Positions 36,379 through 47,772 of a stretch of 64,000 nucleotides of DNA are shown in pieces. Numbering within the stretch: position 1 is the stretch's first letter; each line of letters starts with the position of its first letter. The notes beneath the pieces were generated by a model. It was not told the DNA's origin and made no database searches. It saw only the letters and a program-made list of their open reading frames with translations. The position numbers were made by a program, and so were the translations under genes. The DNA comes from Ephydatia muelleri. Its lineage: Eukaryota; Porifera; Demospongiae; Spongillida; Spongillidae. The DNA lies in assembly GCA_013339895.1 (NCBI GenBank), contig JABACO010000033.1, forward strand, positions 356,087 to 420,086, read 5' to 3'.

Positions 36379-37209
36379 CAGGATCTTTCACTGCAGCGTA
36401 CTTCTTTGTGACCGCGCCGTTACCACGGCTTCCAGAACGGCTTTTAGTTCGCACAAGTAAGTCTCTCTTAATTGTTTTTCCCCCCTCGAGTCATGATTAG
36501 AGACGTCATGAAAAGGTCAGCAAAATCGGATACGGCGCGGGTAAGAGATTGTGTTTTCATTCACAATTGCTGCTAATCTGTGTCTTTTCTTATAAAAGAG
36601 TGGAGTTGGAGCGTAAAAAGGTACACACTTCGCTAGGCTTTCTTTACCCCTTTTTCTATACTCTCAGCTAAGAGTCTGAGAGATCAAGGTGGTGTCAAGC
36701 GCAAAAAATCCCGCTAACTGCGTAGGCTAGCTGAGTGCATTTTAATTTTTTACGGATGACCTTTTTTTTTGCTATAGCTGTTCTGAGGGGAAGCAGTTTG
36801 AAGCGCTGGCCAGCACGACGCGCAACTCTCCCGTTGTCGCGTTGCAATGGATTGCTGAGCAACTCGTGCAGCGAGTTGAAGAGCCAGCAGTGGAGTCTTT
36901 CCTCGATAGCTGCAAAGTTTGAACGTTGATAATTGATTGTTGTACGTGTATGTTTTTGATTGTAGTAAATAAAGAATCCAACTAGTATACCATGAACAGA
37001 ATCGGAGTGCGTACCCAGCACCGTATACGGTGCAAAGTGTCACAAAGTGGTATACGGAGACATTGTTTTGTGAATCCTTCTAAGCGCACGTGATGCGGTT
37101 GAGGATACTCGAAATAAACACAGTGCGAAACTGGTTCATTCCGCAAGTGGGATTCTTGATGCGTAAACTCGAAATATCCGATAGCGTACATCCAGTTTTT
37201 TGCACAGTA
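36379..37209 (+). other. CACTA right arm with exon-like pieces
   Basis: An exon-like piece at 36397-36451 (cactgcag before, gtaagt after) is phase-compatible with 36778-36922 (preceded by a T run and gctatag). The second ends in TGA with AATAAA at 36968-36973. Together they would give a short peptide containing EALASTTRNSPVV. There is no homology and no start codon is fixed, so this is only a possible 3' end of a transcript. Confidence 0.25.
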
Positions 37210-37212
37210 ATG

Positions 37213-38227
37213 GCGAAGTACTATGAAGAAGAGTTTCAATTAAGAACGATGTGAAGAGTGCCATGGAGAAGAGTTAGAAGAATGCGAAGAGTACTATGAA
37301 GAAGAGAATGCTATGAAGTATCTGAACAAGAACTTGGAATGTATCTGAAGAAGAAATGGATGAAGTGTCCACAGAGGAATGTGTGAAATTGTCCAATGAA
37401 GAGTTTCCAACAGAGAAAGAGCTTGAAGACGAGCTTGGAAATGTGCTTAAAGAAGATGATGAAATTTCTGGATCAGCAGAGTTTGCGACAGAGTGGGATG
37501 AAGAGTGTGGTGAAGAAGTATGTGAAATTAATGCAGCAAAAAATGATACATCGTTAGAGGATGGTTCTGGCGAAAAATCAATGCATCTTCACTTTATAGA
37601 CTGATGATGAAAGAGTGATGCCTTTATGGCCATTTCATGTATTGAGGCCGGATTAAGAGCAATCCGACATCATTACCCTCATCTAAAGCATGTAATTTTC
37701 CAAAGTGATAATGCCAATCATTTTGCTGGCAAAGTTACCAAGATGTACTTACATCAAGCTGCTTTTGCATGTGGTATGACACTTGTTACATATTACTACA
37801 ATGAAGTTGCAGCTGGAAAAGATGTGTGTGATTCACATTTTGCTCACCAACAGTTGAGAGTTGAAGCCTATATTGCGGAAGGATAGTGGGGAAGAAAAGT
37901 CTCAACTCCAAAGCAACTTGCTGTTGCTCTAAGCACAAAATGTGTTAAGAATATAACTGTCCTTCTAGTGTAACCAAAGCATGATTGTCCATTCATGGCA
38001 GCAAACTTCCCCCAATCAAAAGCATTTCAACCTATTTGGCTGCTCATTATGACCACCATTCTGAAACCACTGAATGTTTCATTTTTTCACAACCTTGGAT
38101 AGTCTGTACCCTCTTACATAACAAAGCTGATTCCTGCTTCATTTGATTCCCATGACCAAGACCCATTTGGAAATCCAGTAGTAAACTCTAGTGGTTGTAG
38201 AGTACAATTTCACGATATGTATTCTGA
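37213..38227 (+). pseudogene. Zinc/AT-hook/DDE-like/SAP gene, middle part
   Basis: Resumes after the CACTA element. An acidic Glu-rich stretch (about 37356-37540) is followed by HLHFID, then, after stops, IEAGLRAIRHHYPHLKH, VIFQSDNANHF and KDVCDSHFAHQQ. The aspartates in SDNA and CDSHFA are where a DDE-like fold would place catalytic residues; that is inference. Further blocks STPKQLAVALSTK and DPFGNPVVN continue to the next insertion at 38227. Several stops (37602-37618, 37886, 37970) mean it is dead. Confidence 0.65.
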
Positions 38228-41200
38228 CACAGCGAAACCATTACATTGAGACGGTAACGTCTCATCACGTGACCTTACCCGTCACTCAGATGTAGGCGGA
38301 TACCGTTGATATTAATACCAACGGTCCGTCTGTGGACGGAGAGTGGACGGCAACGTCCTTCCCCTCCGTCGCTCTGTCACGTCTTCAAACGTTATAATCC
38401 GTCAGTCCGGGAAATCCACGGTTAAAGGCGGTTCGCTTTTTACCGCATCGTACCGTCAGTACGTAAGGTTGGATTTCTGGCTACCGGTACTACAGCGGTA
38501 CCGCTTCTACTTTCTATCCATGCAGCTTTATCGTATACGTGCACCATCCCATTCACTTTTCTCAGGGTTAGTTCTTCAAAAAACCATATACAACTGAATA
38601 CAAATGCATATAAAAAGGAAGAGCAAGTGTCAGTTTTGCTTGGTCTCCACATTAGGCAAAAAGCCGGATTTCGTTCTGTTGAAAGATTATTATGTATAGC
38701 ATCAATCATGAATGCATGAACCACAGAAGTACTTGCTTACACATTTGCGCCGGTATTGACAATCTGCGCGCGATGACACTGGCACAAACGGTGGAGCCAC
38801 TCACGTCATCAAACGTTCATCTTGTGTAAAAAGTCACAGATGAGGAAAAAAGTGACCCTTGTACATACCTCATTGCGTTCCAAAGCCAAAAAAAAAATAA
38901 AGGTCGCTGGGTAGAGGAAATACAATTAAATAACGCACCAATAATACGTTACACCTACTAATATGTGTTCGCGTTACAACCTATTCCTGTAGATGGAAGA
39001 AAAGTGGTTGTGATATCTTCGAAACCCCCAAAGTGGCACTTACGCAGCACTCATGTCTTATCATCAGTATGTAGCGAATCAACAAGTTTATTCGGATCCA
39101 TAAGTTCCACGCCAATCTTTGAACCTGAAAGTTGCTATAGATAGAGGAGGACAAAGGCCGATAGCGAAACGCTTACCATATCGTGCTCTTTGCTGCGCTG
39201 ATGCACGTTGTACTTTGGCGCCAAAATAGGTTGCGATAACATCCATCGGTACACCACTGTTTCCCCGCCAAAACCTATTATTAATAGTCACGTGAATTGG
39301 TCAAGGGACAGTTATTAACCAACAACTGTCAATCAATTGCAATTAGCGAGCTTATACCGCTTGTTATTGGTATGCGATTTGTTGCCATGGCAATGAGGTA
39401 ACAGTCCAGTACATGTATGTGCGATTTAAATCTTTTATCAGCCTTGAAATTGATTCATTAAGGTCCAATACAAGAATGCAGAACATACAACATGTACATG
39501 GAATCAGTTTTAGTTTGAGTGAGGATGGAAGACATAATCCTTTATCCCTACACATGTAAAGAATGAACGAAGTACTTCTATAATGTTGCACACAGCCACA
39601 CACACGTCACACAAACAGGCACACATCACACACAGGCACACATCACACAAGGCATACATCACACATAGGCACACATCACACATAGGCACACATCACACAG
39701 AGGCACACATCACACAGAGGCACACATCACACAGGATACATAACACAAAGGCACCATCACACAGGTACACATCACACAGGCACACATCACACAGAGGCAC
39801 ACATCACAGAGGCACTCATCACTAAGGCTACAAATACACACAGGCACATATCACACACAGGCACACATCACACCAACAGGCACACATCACACAGGCACGC
39901 ATCATACAGGCACACATCACACAGGCACACATCAACAGATACACATCACACACAGGCACACATCACACACAGGCACACATCACACACAGGCACACATCAC
40001 ACAAACAGGCACACATCACACACAGGCATACATCACACATAGGCACAAATGACACACAGGCACAAATCACAAAGGCACACATAATAAAGAGGCACACATC
40101 ACACATAGGCACACGTCACACATCACACAGGCACACATCACACACAGAGGCACACATCACACAGGCACACATAACACAGAAGCACCATCACACAAACAGG
40201 CACACATCACACACAGACATACATCACGCAAGGCACAAATGACACACAGGCACAAATGACACACAGGCACAAATCACACAGGCACACATCACACATAGGC
40301 ACACACAGAGGCACACATCACACAGGCACACATCACACAGACACATCACACAGGCACATGTCACACACAGACACACATCACACATAGACACTCATCACTA
40401 AGGCTACATATCACACACATGCACACATCACACACATGCATACATCACACACATGCACACATCACACAGGCACATATCACACACAAGTTACACATATTGG
40501 CACACATTACAGACAGGCACACATCACACAGAGGTATGCACACAGACACACATAGCACACAGCCATACATCACACATAGACACACATCACATTTAGGCAC
40601 ACATCACTAAGGCTACAGGCACACATGACACATAGGCACATATCACACACAGGCACACATCACACACAGGTTACACATATTGGCACACATTACACACAGG
40701 CACACATCACACATAGGCACACATCACACAGAGGCACACATCACACAGAGGCATGTGTAAATCACACACAGGCACACATCACACGCAGGCATACATCACA
40801 CACAGCCACATCCCACACAGGCACATATCGCACATAGGCACACATCACACAGGCACACATCACACATCTCACACACACATCACATAGGCACACATCACAC
40901 ACAGGCACACATCAAACACACAGGCACACATCACACACAGAGGCACACATCACACACAGAGGCACACATCACACACAGCCACACATCACACACACACTAA
41001 GGTTACACATCACACACAAGCACACATCACACACAAGTTACACATTGGCACACATCACACACAAGGACACATCATAAACAGAGGAACACATCACACAGGC
41101 ACTCATCACTAAGGCTACACATTACAGAGAGGCAAACATCACACACGGGCACTCATCACACACAGCAATACATCACACAGAGGCAAGTGCACATTACTCA

Positions 41201-42091
41201 GAGGCATACATCACGCACAGAGCCTAGGCACACATAACACAGAGGGACACATCACACAGAGGCACGTGTACATCACACACAGGCTACACTTATTGGCACA
41301 CATTACACACAGGGATACATGTATCATAAACAGAGGCGCATATCACACAGAGGCACTCATCACTAAGGCTACATATTACACAGAGGCACACATTGACACA
41401 GAGGCACACATCAACACACAGGCACACATACACAGTGGCACACATCTCACACAGAGGCACACATCACATACACACACAGGCAACTGGTGCCATTTATAGT
41501 TATGGAGTCCTTGCTGTAAAGATTCTTTACTTGATGACGAATCTGACTCAGAGCCGGAGAGGTATTCTATATGCTCTCATCTGCCATAGTACCGGTACAT
41601 CTGTAAAATAAAAAAGGATACAATTAGCTGCTAATAGCTACCGCTCAGCACTAGCTATATCTCGCGAATCGAGTATACGCATATGCAGCTGCGCATATGC
41701 ATACATAATCGGTGCACGTGTATGATATACGATACATACCTTCCGCAGGAAGCTGTTGTTTAGCTTGAAGAGAACTATCAGCTTTGGATGACGACTCTAC
41801 TAGCATTTGGTGTTCAAAAAATGTAGATCTACACACGTATTCCCCGCAGTGGTGACAGTAACGTCACTTGCCGCTCAATTTTTGAATTCGGAAGGAGTTA
41901 CTTGTATCACGTGACCATGCGTCAATAATAGTGGAGGTACGCGGTACCGTGCGGTAGCGTTCGTCGATTACCGTTCATAAATACACGGATACCGTCACTA
42001 AACGTTTCCGTGAAATTTACGTGGAAGTCCGTCTTGATCGAAAGTGACGGGGCACCGTTGCAACCCGTCTCCGGATAGCGGTTTCGCTGTG
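38228..42091. mobile_element. CACTA-like element, non-autonomous, 3.86 kb
   Basis: It begins CACAGCGAAACC and ends GGTTTCGCTGTG; the arms share a further gagacgg about 20 bp in. The 3-bp word tga flanks both ends (38225-38227, 42092-42094). Subterminal DNA is rich in short accgt/acggt words in both orientations, as in CACTA subterminal regions. No transposase is present. It interrupts the zinc/AT-hook/SAP gene. 38228-39587 has no gene; 39588-41480 is a tandem array. Confidence 0.75.
39588..41480. repeat. Degenerate cacacatcacacagg minisatellite
   Basis: About 1.9 kb of imperfect units 14-22 bp long built from cacacatcacacaggca, with variants such as aaggctacatatcac. It lies inside the CACTA-like element. 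Confidence 0.9.
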
Positions 42092-42094
42092 TGA

Positions 42095-42890
42095 GAATGA
42101 TACCTCTTAGGCTTGCCATCAATAAATTGCTATACCAGTTATGAAGAATTAACAGCAACAAGCCAAGGAGAAGTCAGAGTCCATTAAGGCAGAAGCTATG
42201 AAGGATCAATGTATGCAATATTACCCACACCAATGCCACTTAACAGTGCTCTTGGCAGAGAGAGGCACAAATGTAAAGGTCCCCCCGTGCCATGTAGTGA
42301 TGTATCTATGGCTATTCACTATGCTAATGAAGTACTAAGCACTAGAGACTTCACAGTAGAGGGAAAGACAAGAGCAATGATAACCTCAATTATAAATCCT
42401 GGAACTTCAACGTATGCATTTTGTGAGGGCTGGTTGGGCACACTTTCAGAAAAACCAACACACTGAGCTCAGCACAAGAGTACAGGACTTCATTGCACAG
42501 TGCTGGCGCACTGGTGAGGAAAGCAATGTTGAAGGGTCTGCTGTGAATAGTCGCCTTATAAAGTATCTGCTGAGGCAGTGCAAGCCAAACTTGCATCACA
42601 GTATACAGATGGACTGGTGTTGCTTTCTGAAGTCCCAGTCAAATTCGAGCAGTGTACCAAAAAAATTGCACAACACAAACATTCAGAGCATGAATTGAGG
42701 AAGCGGAGTTGAATCATTAGAAATGAGAGCCTTCGCACAAAGCGGTCAAAGGATACTGTACCAATGGATGAGATTGACTGGGCTGCAGAGGATCTTAGTC
42801 ATCTCAAGCTTACACAGCTTCGATATTACTTGCAAGAGCACAATTTGAAGACATCTGGCAATAAGGACTTGATTTAGAGGATAAAGACTT
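42095..42890 (+). pseudogene. Zinc/AT-hook/DDE-like/SAP gene, 3' part
   Basis: Continues after the 3.86-kb element with CYTSYEELTATSQGE, a stop, then MYAILPTPMPLNSALGR, ANEVLSTRDF and GWLGTLSEKP. After another frame change comes STRVQDFIAQCWRTGEES, and finally LKLTQLRYYLQEHNLKTSG followed by NKDL, a SAP (DNA-binding) domain at about 42800-42870. Order and content fit the C-terminal half of the same family as 37213-38227. Stops at about 42175, 42466 and 42700 and several shifts show decay. Confidence 0.65.
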
Positions 42891-43353
42891 CCAAATGCTT
42901 GGACACTAAATATATTTGTAGTTCGCTGCCTTGATTTATGAGCAACGAAATGTTTGTAGATGTAATATGTATTAGTATGTATTTTAGGCACACGTGCATG
43001 TTTAACAGTTGGTATTCACGAGGATCGGTAAGTGTGATATGACACCAGACGTTAAACACAATATCTAGAAGTATTATAATGAGTAAAAAAAAACTACACC
43101 AAAGTGAGATAGAACACATCAGAATTGAATGATATGCTTTAATTCACATCGAGTACACTCAGAAAAAAAGTGCACTTTTTTGTCCACTCCGCAAGACCAC
43201 TTACCTTTTGGAGACTGCAGACGGCGATCCAAGAGCCTGTAAAATAAAAGAAATTTACAGCTACATGTAGTTCAAAGTCATTGCAAAATGTGACAGTTAT
43301 ATGTAAAAGTGATGCATTTTATAATTTCACCTAATGGTGATTCCAAGAACACC
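42891..43353. other. No gene recognised
   Basis: AT-rich interval between the 3' part of the SAP gene and the next CACTA-like element. Confidence 0.4.
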
Positions 43354-43737
43354 CACAGTGCAAAAAGTTAGATATACGATACGGTATATTTTTGGTTATA
43401 TTTGAGAATACGCCAAAATGTACGCCTCAGTACTATATTTGAAATATAAGACGGCGTATATTCAAGAATCCGCAAGTGTTAAATTCGTCACTGTTTATAT
43501 AGGCACAATTAAGTGTACAAAATATACCCCCGTAAGTATATTTATATCATACCACCGTGTATATTCAAGTTTCACATATTCTGTGTGTATATTTGTCTGC
43601 GAGTTATCAATTCCTGTATAAGCGTTCATAAGCATCTAATTACTAAGGAGCTGGCGCTTGCCTTTAGTACTTAGCATGCGACAGTCAGTACAAACCGAAC
43701 TTGACACGCTCAATGCCGAAGTCGGAATTGATACTGA

Positions 43738-44165
43738 TGGACATCTGCCTGTGTGTATATGTGTGTGTGGACATCTGTCTGTGTGGGACATCTGTCTGTG
43801 TGTGTGTGTCTGTGCATATGCGTGTGTGTGGACATCTGTCTGTGTATACGATGTGTGTGGACATCTGTCTGTATGCGTGTGTGTGGACATCTGTCTGTGT
43901 ATACGTGTGTGTGGACATCTGTCTGTATGCGTGTGTGTGGACATCTGTCTGTGTATACGTGTGTGTGGACATCTGTCTGTATGCGTGTGTGTGGACATCT
44001 GTCTGTGTATACGTGTGTGTGTGGACATCTGTCTGTATGCGTGTGTGTGGACATCTGTCTGTGTATACGTGTGTGTGGACATCTGTCTGTATGCGTGTGC
44101 ATGGACATCTGTCTGTGTATACGTGTGTGTGGACATCTGTCTGTATGCGTGTGTGTGGACATCGA
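43738..44165. repeat. gtgtgtggacatctgtctgt tandem array
   Basis: Units of about 24-26 bp alternate between gtatac and atgc endings, making a compound 50-bp period. All six frames are largely open across it; those frames are not genes. Confidence 0.9.
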
Positions 44166-44383
44166 TCTGTCATGTGTGTACGTGCGACTGTGCATGTGTC
44201 CGTCTGTGTGTTGTGTGTTTATACGTGTGCGTGGACATGTGTGTCCGCGAGCGTGTGGACATGTACGTGCAAGTGTGTGTCATTACAATTTTGAAATGTT
44301 AATGTGTACCATTTTTATTCTTACCATTATTGTTCAATTTGAAATGGATATACAGTACATAATGATATGGAAAGCATGGTATA

Positions 44384-45120
44384 GAGGTTGTGCAATAGCA
44401 TTATAAATCGTCATCAATAAATAGCAACCTTTGCTAAGCGCCATTTTGAGTGTCAAAAGCACACACGTGTCTATCCGTAATAGAGTGATTGGAGGTTCCT
44501 GACTAACCGTTTGAGCCATTTCGTATGATTAAATGCAGCTAGAAAGTACGGCCAAATACTCTGAGTATTACTATTAGCTTCATGACACTGCCAAACAGCG
44601 TTACAAGGTAAAATTGGAGTTGGTTGGTGCGCTTGAAGACCCGTATGTTGCGTATGAGAGAGGCATTGTCAGTGTAGATTGGAATAATTGGCCTCAGGTT
44701 CCGATAGCTGTAGCAAAGACTCTGCAGCATCAATTTTTTTTTTTACCAACTTCCTTTTTATCACCTCCAATGTTTTGTGGAATCTGTTCATATCATGCAC
44801 ACGCTTCCTCTTCAAAGGGCTCTTCATGTGCTCGAATAAGGAAGGAACATAATCAGGGGATAGGAGGTTGTTGCTCTATTCCCCCGAAACGAAGTGTATC
44901 CACGAGTACTCATTTGGAATCCAATCTTTGCGCCGGCCCCACTGCTGCTATCCACTGGGACTTACGTTCTTCATCTTGAGGAAAATGAACGCCCGAACCT
45001 TTAATGAAACGATTACTGCATCCAACTGCACAAAAAGCCTTGCCCATACAATTGCTTTTGACACTCAAAATGGCGGTTAACACAAATAATGTCACTTCGC
45101 TCCACCCATTGCACAACCTC
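44384..45120 (-). mobile_element. THAP-bearing inverted-repeat element
   Basis: The ends gaggttgtgcaat and attgcacaacctc are inverted, with TA on both outer sides. A second inverted block, cgccattttgagtgtc, lies about 55 bp inside each end. It is nested in the CACTA-like element. The TA duplication and superfamily assignment are tentative. Confidence 0.55.
44730..45062 (-). pseudogene. THAP-domain protein fragment
   Basis: Starts MGKAFCAVGCSNRF, then GVHFPQDEERKSQWIAAVG, the first half of a THAP zinc finger (C-x4-C, then FP and W). A frameshift near the DSK then changes frame, where IPNEYSWIHFVSGE, a stop, and SPLKRKRVHDMN follow. The usual C-x2-H pair before FVSG is lost (IHFVSG instead of a CSDHF-like motif). 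THAP domains are N-terminal DNA-binding domains of several transposases. The catalytic part is absent. Confidence 0.65.
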
Positions 45121-45482
45121 TATTGTAAATGTTGTAACATTGAAGATTTCTGCCAGTTCAAGAAATAGGTGATAGTCTTACTTGTCAATAGGTTAGTGCT
45201 GTTATCGTTGTTATTTACTATTTATAACCAATTTTAAAAGTGCACCAATTAGAGTATGCCATTGCACGTGATGGCTAATTTTGGCGGGTTCCTGTGTGAG
45301 TGTGCATGGCCTGGAAAGGTACGTGACTTTGCTTATCACGTTTGTGTTATTTTGGGGATGCGTTTGTGATGCAGTACATCAGCCTCATCAACCTGCTGAA
45401 GGCAAGCCTAGTATACGGTAAGCGACTCACAATTTGTGTGCAATGCACTTTATTGGGGTTGGTCTCCGGTTATTACAAGCGG

Positions 45483-45890
45483 CCGATTCTGCTGAGGTAA
45501 GTTACACAGTGGCAAGTATGACCATTTCAATTGATGCCAAATGTTATTGTTCTCGTCTTTATTAGGTCACATAGTACGTGGGGACCGCTGTCTCAAGGAC
45601 TATGGGTTTCGGCTATCACAAGCGCGGGTCGATTCTGCTGAGGTAAGTACGCAATGGCTTTGCTACCTTCATTTTGCTTTTCTGCAGCGTTTCTATTCGA
45701 ACTGGTAAGTATGCTGGGGGCACTAAAATGTATTTTTCTTTTGTGCGCATTTGGTTAGTCAGCACCAACAAGTCCATCACTAGAGGTAAGTATGGACATT
45801 TCAATTGGCGCCAAATGTTATTATATTCTCGTCTTTATCAGGTCACACTAAGTTAGTACTTGGGAACCGCTGTCTTAAGGCACTATGGTG
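45483..45890 (+). repeat. Duplicated unit with repeated splice-donor-like sites
   Basis: ctgaggtaagt occurs at about 45488 and 45637, and a similar gaggtaagt at 45784. The blocks 45510-45610 and 45790-45885 (atttcaatt...tctttat...ggtcaca...accgctgtct) are copies of each other. Each has an AG after a pyrimidine tract and a GTAAGT, like very short exons. No protein is recognised. Confidence 0.5.
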
Positions 45891-46267
45891 TTTGAATATT
45901 TGTGTTTGGTGTTGTACCACTTATATGTGCGAAGAAAAGTTTTATAAACCAAGCAGATGCAAAGGGGGAGTGGGGATGGGGGGCGGGGGGGGGCGGAGGA
46001 CTGGTTTACGGAAGGTCAAAGCCCAAATTACGATAGTGCGCGGTTCACCAAACCGTGTAACATTAATGAAATTCAAAGGTTTGCTAAGATACCAGAAACC
46101 GCACGTGACTGACAATATTTCAATATACGCATTTGCTTATAATGTTCAATACGCAGACAGCTTATATTGCTGCTTATTTTCGAATATACGTTATAATATA
46201 CAGTGTCGCATAACAAACTTTTTGCACTGTGACCACTTAAACGGAACCTGTTTCTCATGGAATGGGT

Positions 46268-46545
46268 GTTAAAGTTTTGGCAAGGTTTTTTACGATACTA
46301 TTATCCTCTTAGTGTCCTTACATGTGTTAGGCATAAAGCCTTTGCATGGTGTAATGAATGGTGTCATTTGGTACTAGGTACATGTAAGGTTTCAGCTGTG
46401 TGCCATACAAACGAAGCAGATGTAGTGCAGCATTGTTGGATCTATAGACATCGCCATGGAAGAATGGTGCACGGATCATCTTGTTGCATTCACGCCTATG
46501 TATATGAATTATCCATATAATAGCTAGTGAATTTAAACTATTGAT
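46268..46545. repeat. Inverted copy of 54596-54995
   Basis: Reads as the reverse complement of the DNA just beyond DDB1 copy 2, from aaggttttttacgat to attgatccg. The other copy has about 100 extra bases at about 54720-54830. It abuts the R2 repeat at 46546. Confidence 0.8.
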
Positions 46546-46675
46546 CCGGTGTCACAGGAAATTCTGTCGTTAGGAAATAGTGTCGCGGCGACAATATTTC
46601 GGTGTCGCTTTAATTAAACGTAGCGGCCATATTTCCTAAGGAAATTCTGTCGCTCCCAGGAAATTCTGTCGCGCA
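46546..46675. repeat. aggaaattctgtcgc repeat element, copy R2
   Basis: A 130-bp block matching R1 (18894-19035) in the same orientation, with the same ccggtgtcacagg start and gtcgcgca end. It lacks about 11 bases present in R1. Confidence 0.85.
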
Positions 46676-46835
46676 CATAAAGCATGCATATTTTGTCTCA
46701 AACTGTGACATGATTGAGCTAGAATTCACTCATGCTCCTGATGCATTCTGACTGTTTTAGAACATACAGGGGAAGAGTATACTATAGTGGATCTCCTGAT
46801 GAGGCCTGGAGATACACGCAAGCAATCGCAATGGA

Positions 46836-47690
46836 ACTACTTAGGCATCCATCGCATTGCACCATCTTTCTTCCTGTATACGGGAGCTCAATTGGTAAAC
46901 GAGGTTGACGACCATACACAAGGTAAAAGGGTGAATGCTTGGTAGAATCCTCGCAAGATACTCGATATGAAAAGAATACTGCATCTAAAAATTTATCCCA
47001 GCTGTTTTGCTCGGATTCTATAACTGTCGTTGCAATGTTTGATTGAACCTTTCATCAAGCCCATTGCTTTGTGGATGGTATGCACTTGTCATATTACACT
47101 GGATGCCACAAAGACGACAAAGCTCATCGTTCACCTGAAATAAAATACAATTACATCACGACAAAATAAATGTACTTATGTTATTTACATGAATTACAAA
47201 GTCTCGACCTTGATCAGAAATTTTAACCTTACAACTGCCATGTCATGTGAAGCACAAAAAAAAGAAACACTGCCACTCCTGTTGCTGTTTTATAAGGGAG
47301 AGCAGTTGCCTCTGGCCACTTGGAAAACAGACAGGAGACTGTCATGATGTATTTGTTTCCCTTCTGTGTCTCAGGTAAAGGTCCAATAAAATCGACACCA
47401 ATTGTGTGCCATACTTCATCCTTGACTGGAATAGGATGCAGCTCCGGCCGCAGAAACCTTGTCAAATTTGCTAAAAATATTAGTAGATTGATTATAAAAA
47501 TGTGACCATGTGTTTGTAATTTGCAAAGGCATGAATACTGGCTACCAATTAGCTCTCTGACACTGTTCACATGTTTTGCAATACTCTTTTACGTCATTCA
47601 TCAGTGTTTTGCCTCGACCGCAGTGCCCTCCACCTAGCTCTGCACTATGACAGCCGTCCAGAACTTTCATTCTTTCTTTCTTCGTGACAA
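46836..47690 (-). pseudogene. Intron-containing Gypsy/Ginger-type integrase remnant
   Basis: Minus-strand blocks in order: an HHCC zinc region (CHSAELGGGHCG, then YCKTCEQCQ), then LHPIPVKDEVWHTIGVDFIG and SKWPEATALP, then ISDQGRDFV, SAYHPQSNGLDERFNQ, and FYLVYGRQPRLP. These are the zinc and catalytic parts of a retroviral-type integrase, with D and D visible. An intron-like gap splits ISDQGRDFVIH from VNDELCRL: gtaaataac at the donor and tttatttcag at the acceptor. A second gap near 47470-47545 also has an AG. Introns suggest a Ginger-type DNA transposon or a GIN1-like derived gene rather than a Gypsy copy. A TAG stop after LQRQL shows decay. Confidence 0.7.
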
Positions 47691-47772
47691 CTTGCGCGTT
47701 TAGATATACCGTACATCAATCGAAGCGTATGTACGACTATACAATGTAGCTTACCCGGTATTTCACATTAGA

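Larger units (their letters stand above)
26360..37209. mobile_element. CACTA/EnSpm transposon, 10.85 kb, coding
   Basis: The left end CACTGTGCAAAAAAC and the right end (complement TACTGTGCAAAAAAC) are inverted repeats, with similarity reaching about 45 bp and one changed terminal base on the right. The 3-bp word atg lies on both sides (26357-26359, 37210-37212). Inside are a CACTA-type transposase on the minus strand (31885-34654) and a second spliced gene on the plus strand (34852-35987). The left 4.6 kb is mostly tandem repeats. The element interrupts the zinc/AT-hook/SAP gene just after the Gypsy element. The interval 26380-27054 has no gene. Confidence 0.8.
43354..46231. mobile_element. 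CACTA-like element related to the 10.85-kb one
   Basis: The ends CACAGTGCAAAAAGTT and AACTTTTTGCACTGTG are perfect 16-bp inverted repeats, with weaker similarity to about 40 bp. The 3-bp word acc flanks both (43351-43353, 46232-46234). The terminus matches the 10.85-kb element at most positions (CAC-GTGCAAAAA, then TATACG-TAC-GTATATT). No CACTA transposase is inside, so it could have been moved by that element's enzyme. It contains a tandem array, a nested THAP element and repeated splice-like units. Confidence 0.75.

Noticed and set aside
36093..36500. Open frames of alternating Cys-Val or His-Thr
   Set aside because: Translation of a (CA)n microsatellite.
39588..41480. Regular short repeats resembling a CRISPR array
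   Set aside because: Units are degenerate and contiguous without unique spacers, and the DNA is eukaryotic. It is a minisatellite.
43636..44406. Overlapping open frames on both strands, Cys/Val- or His/Thr-rich
   Set aside because: They translate the gtgtgtggacatctgtctgt array. No start context or homology.
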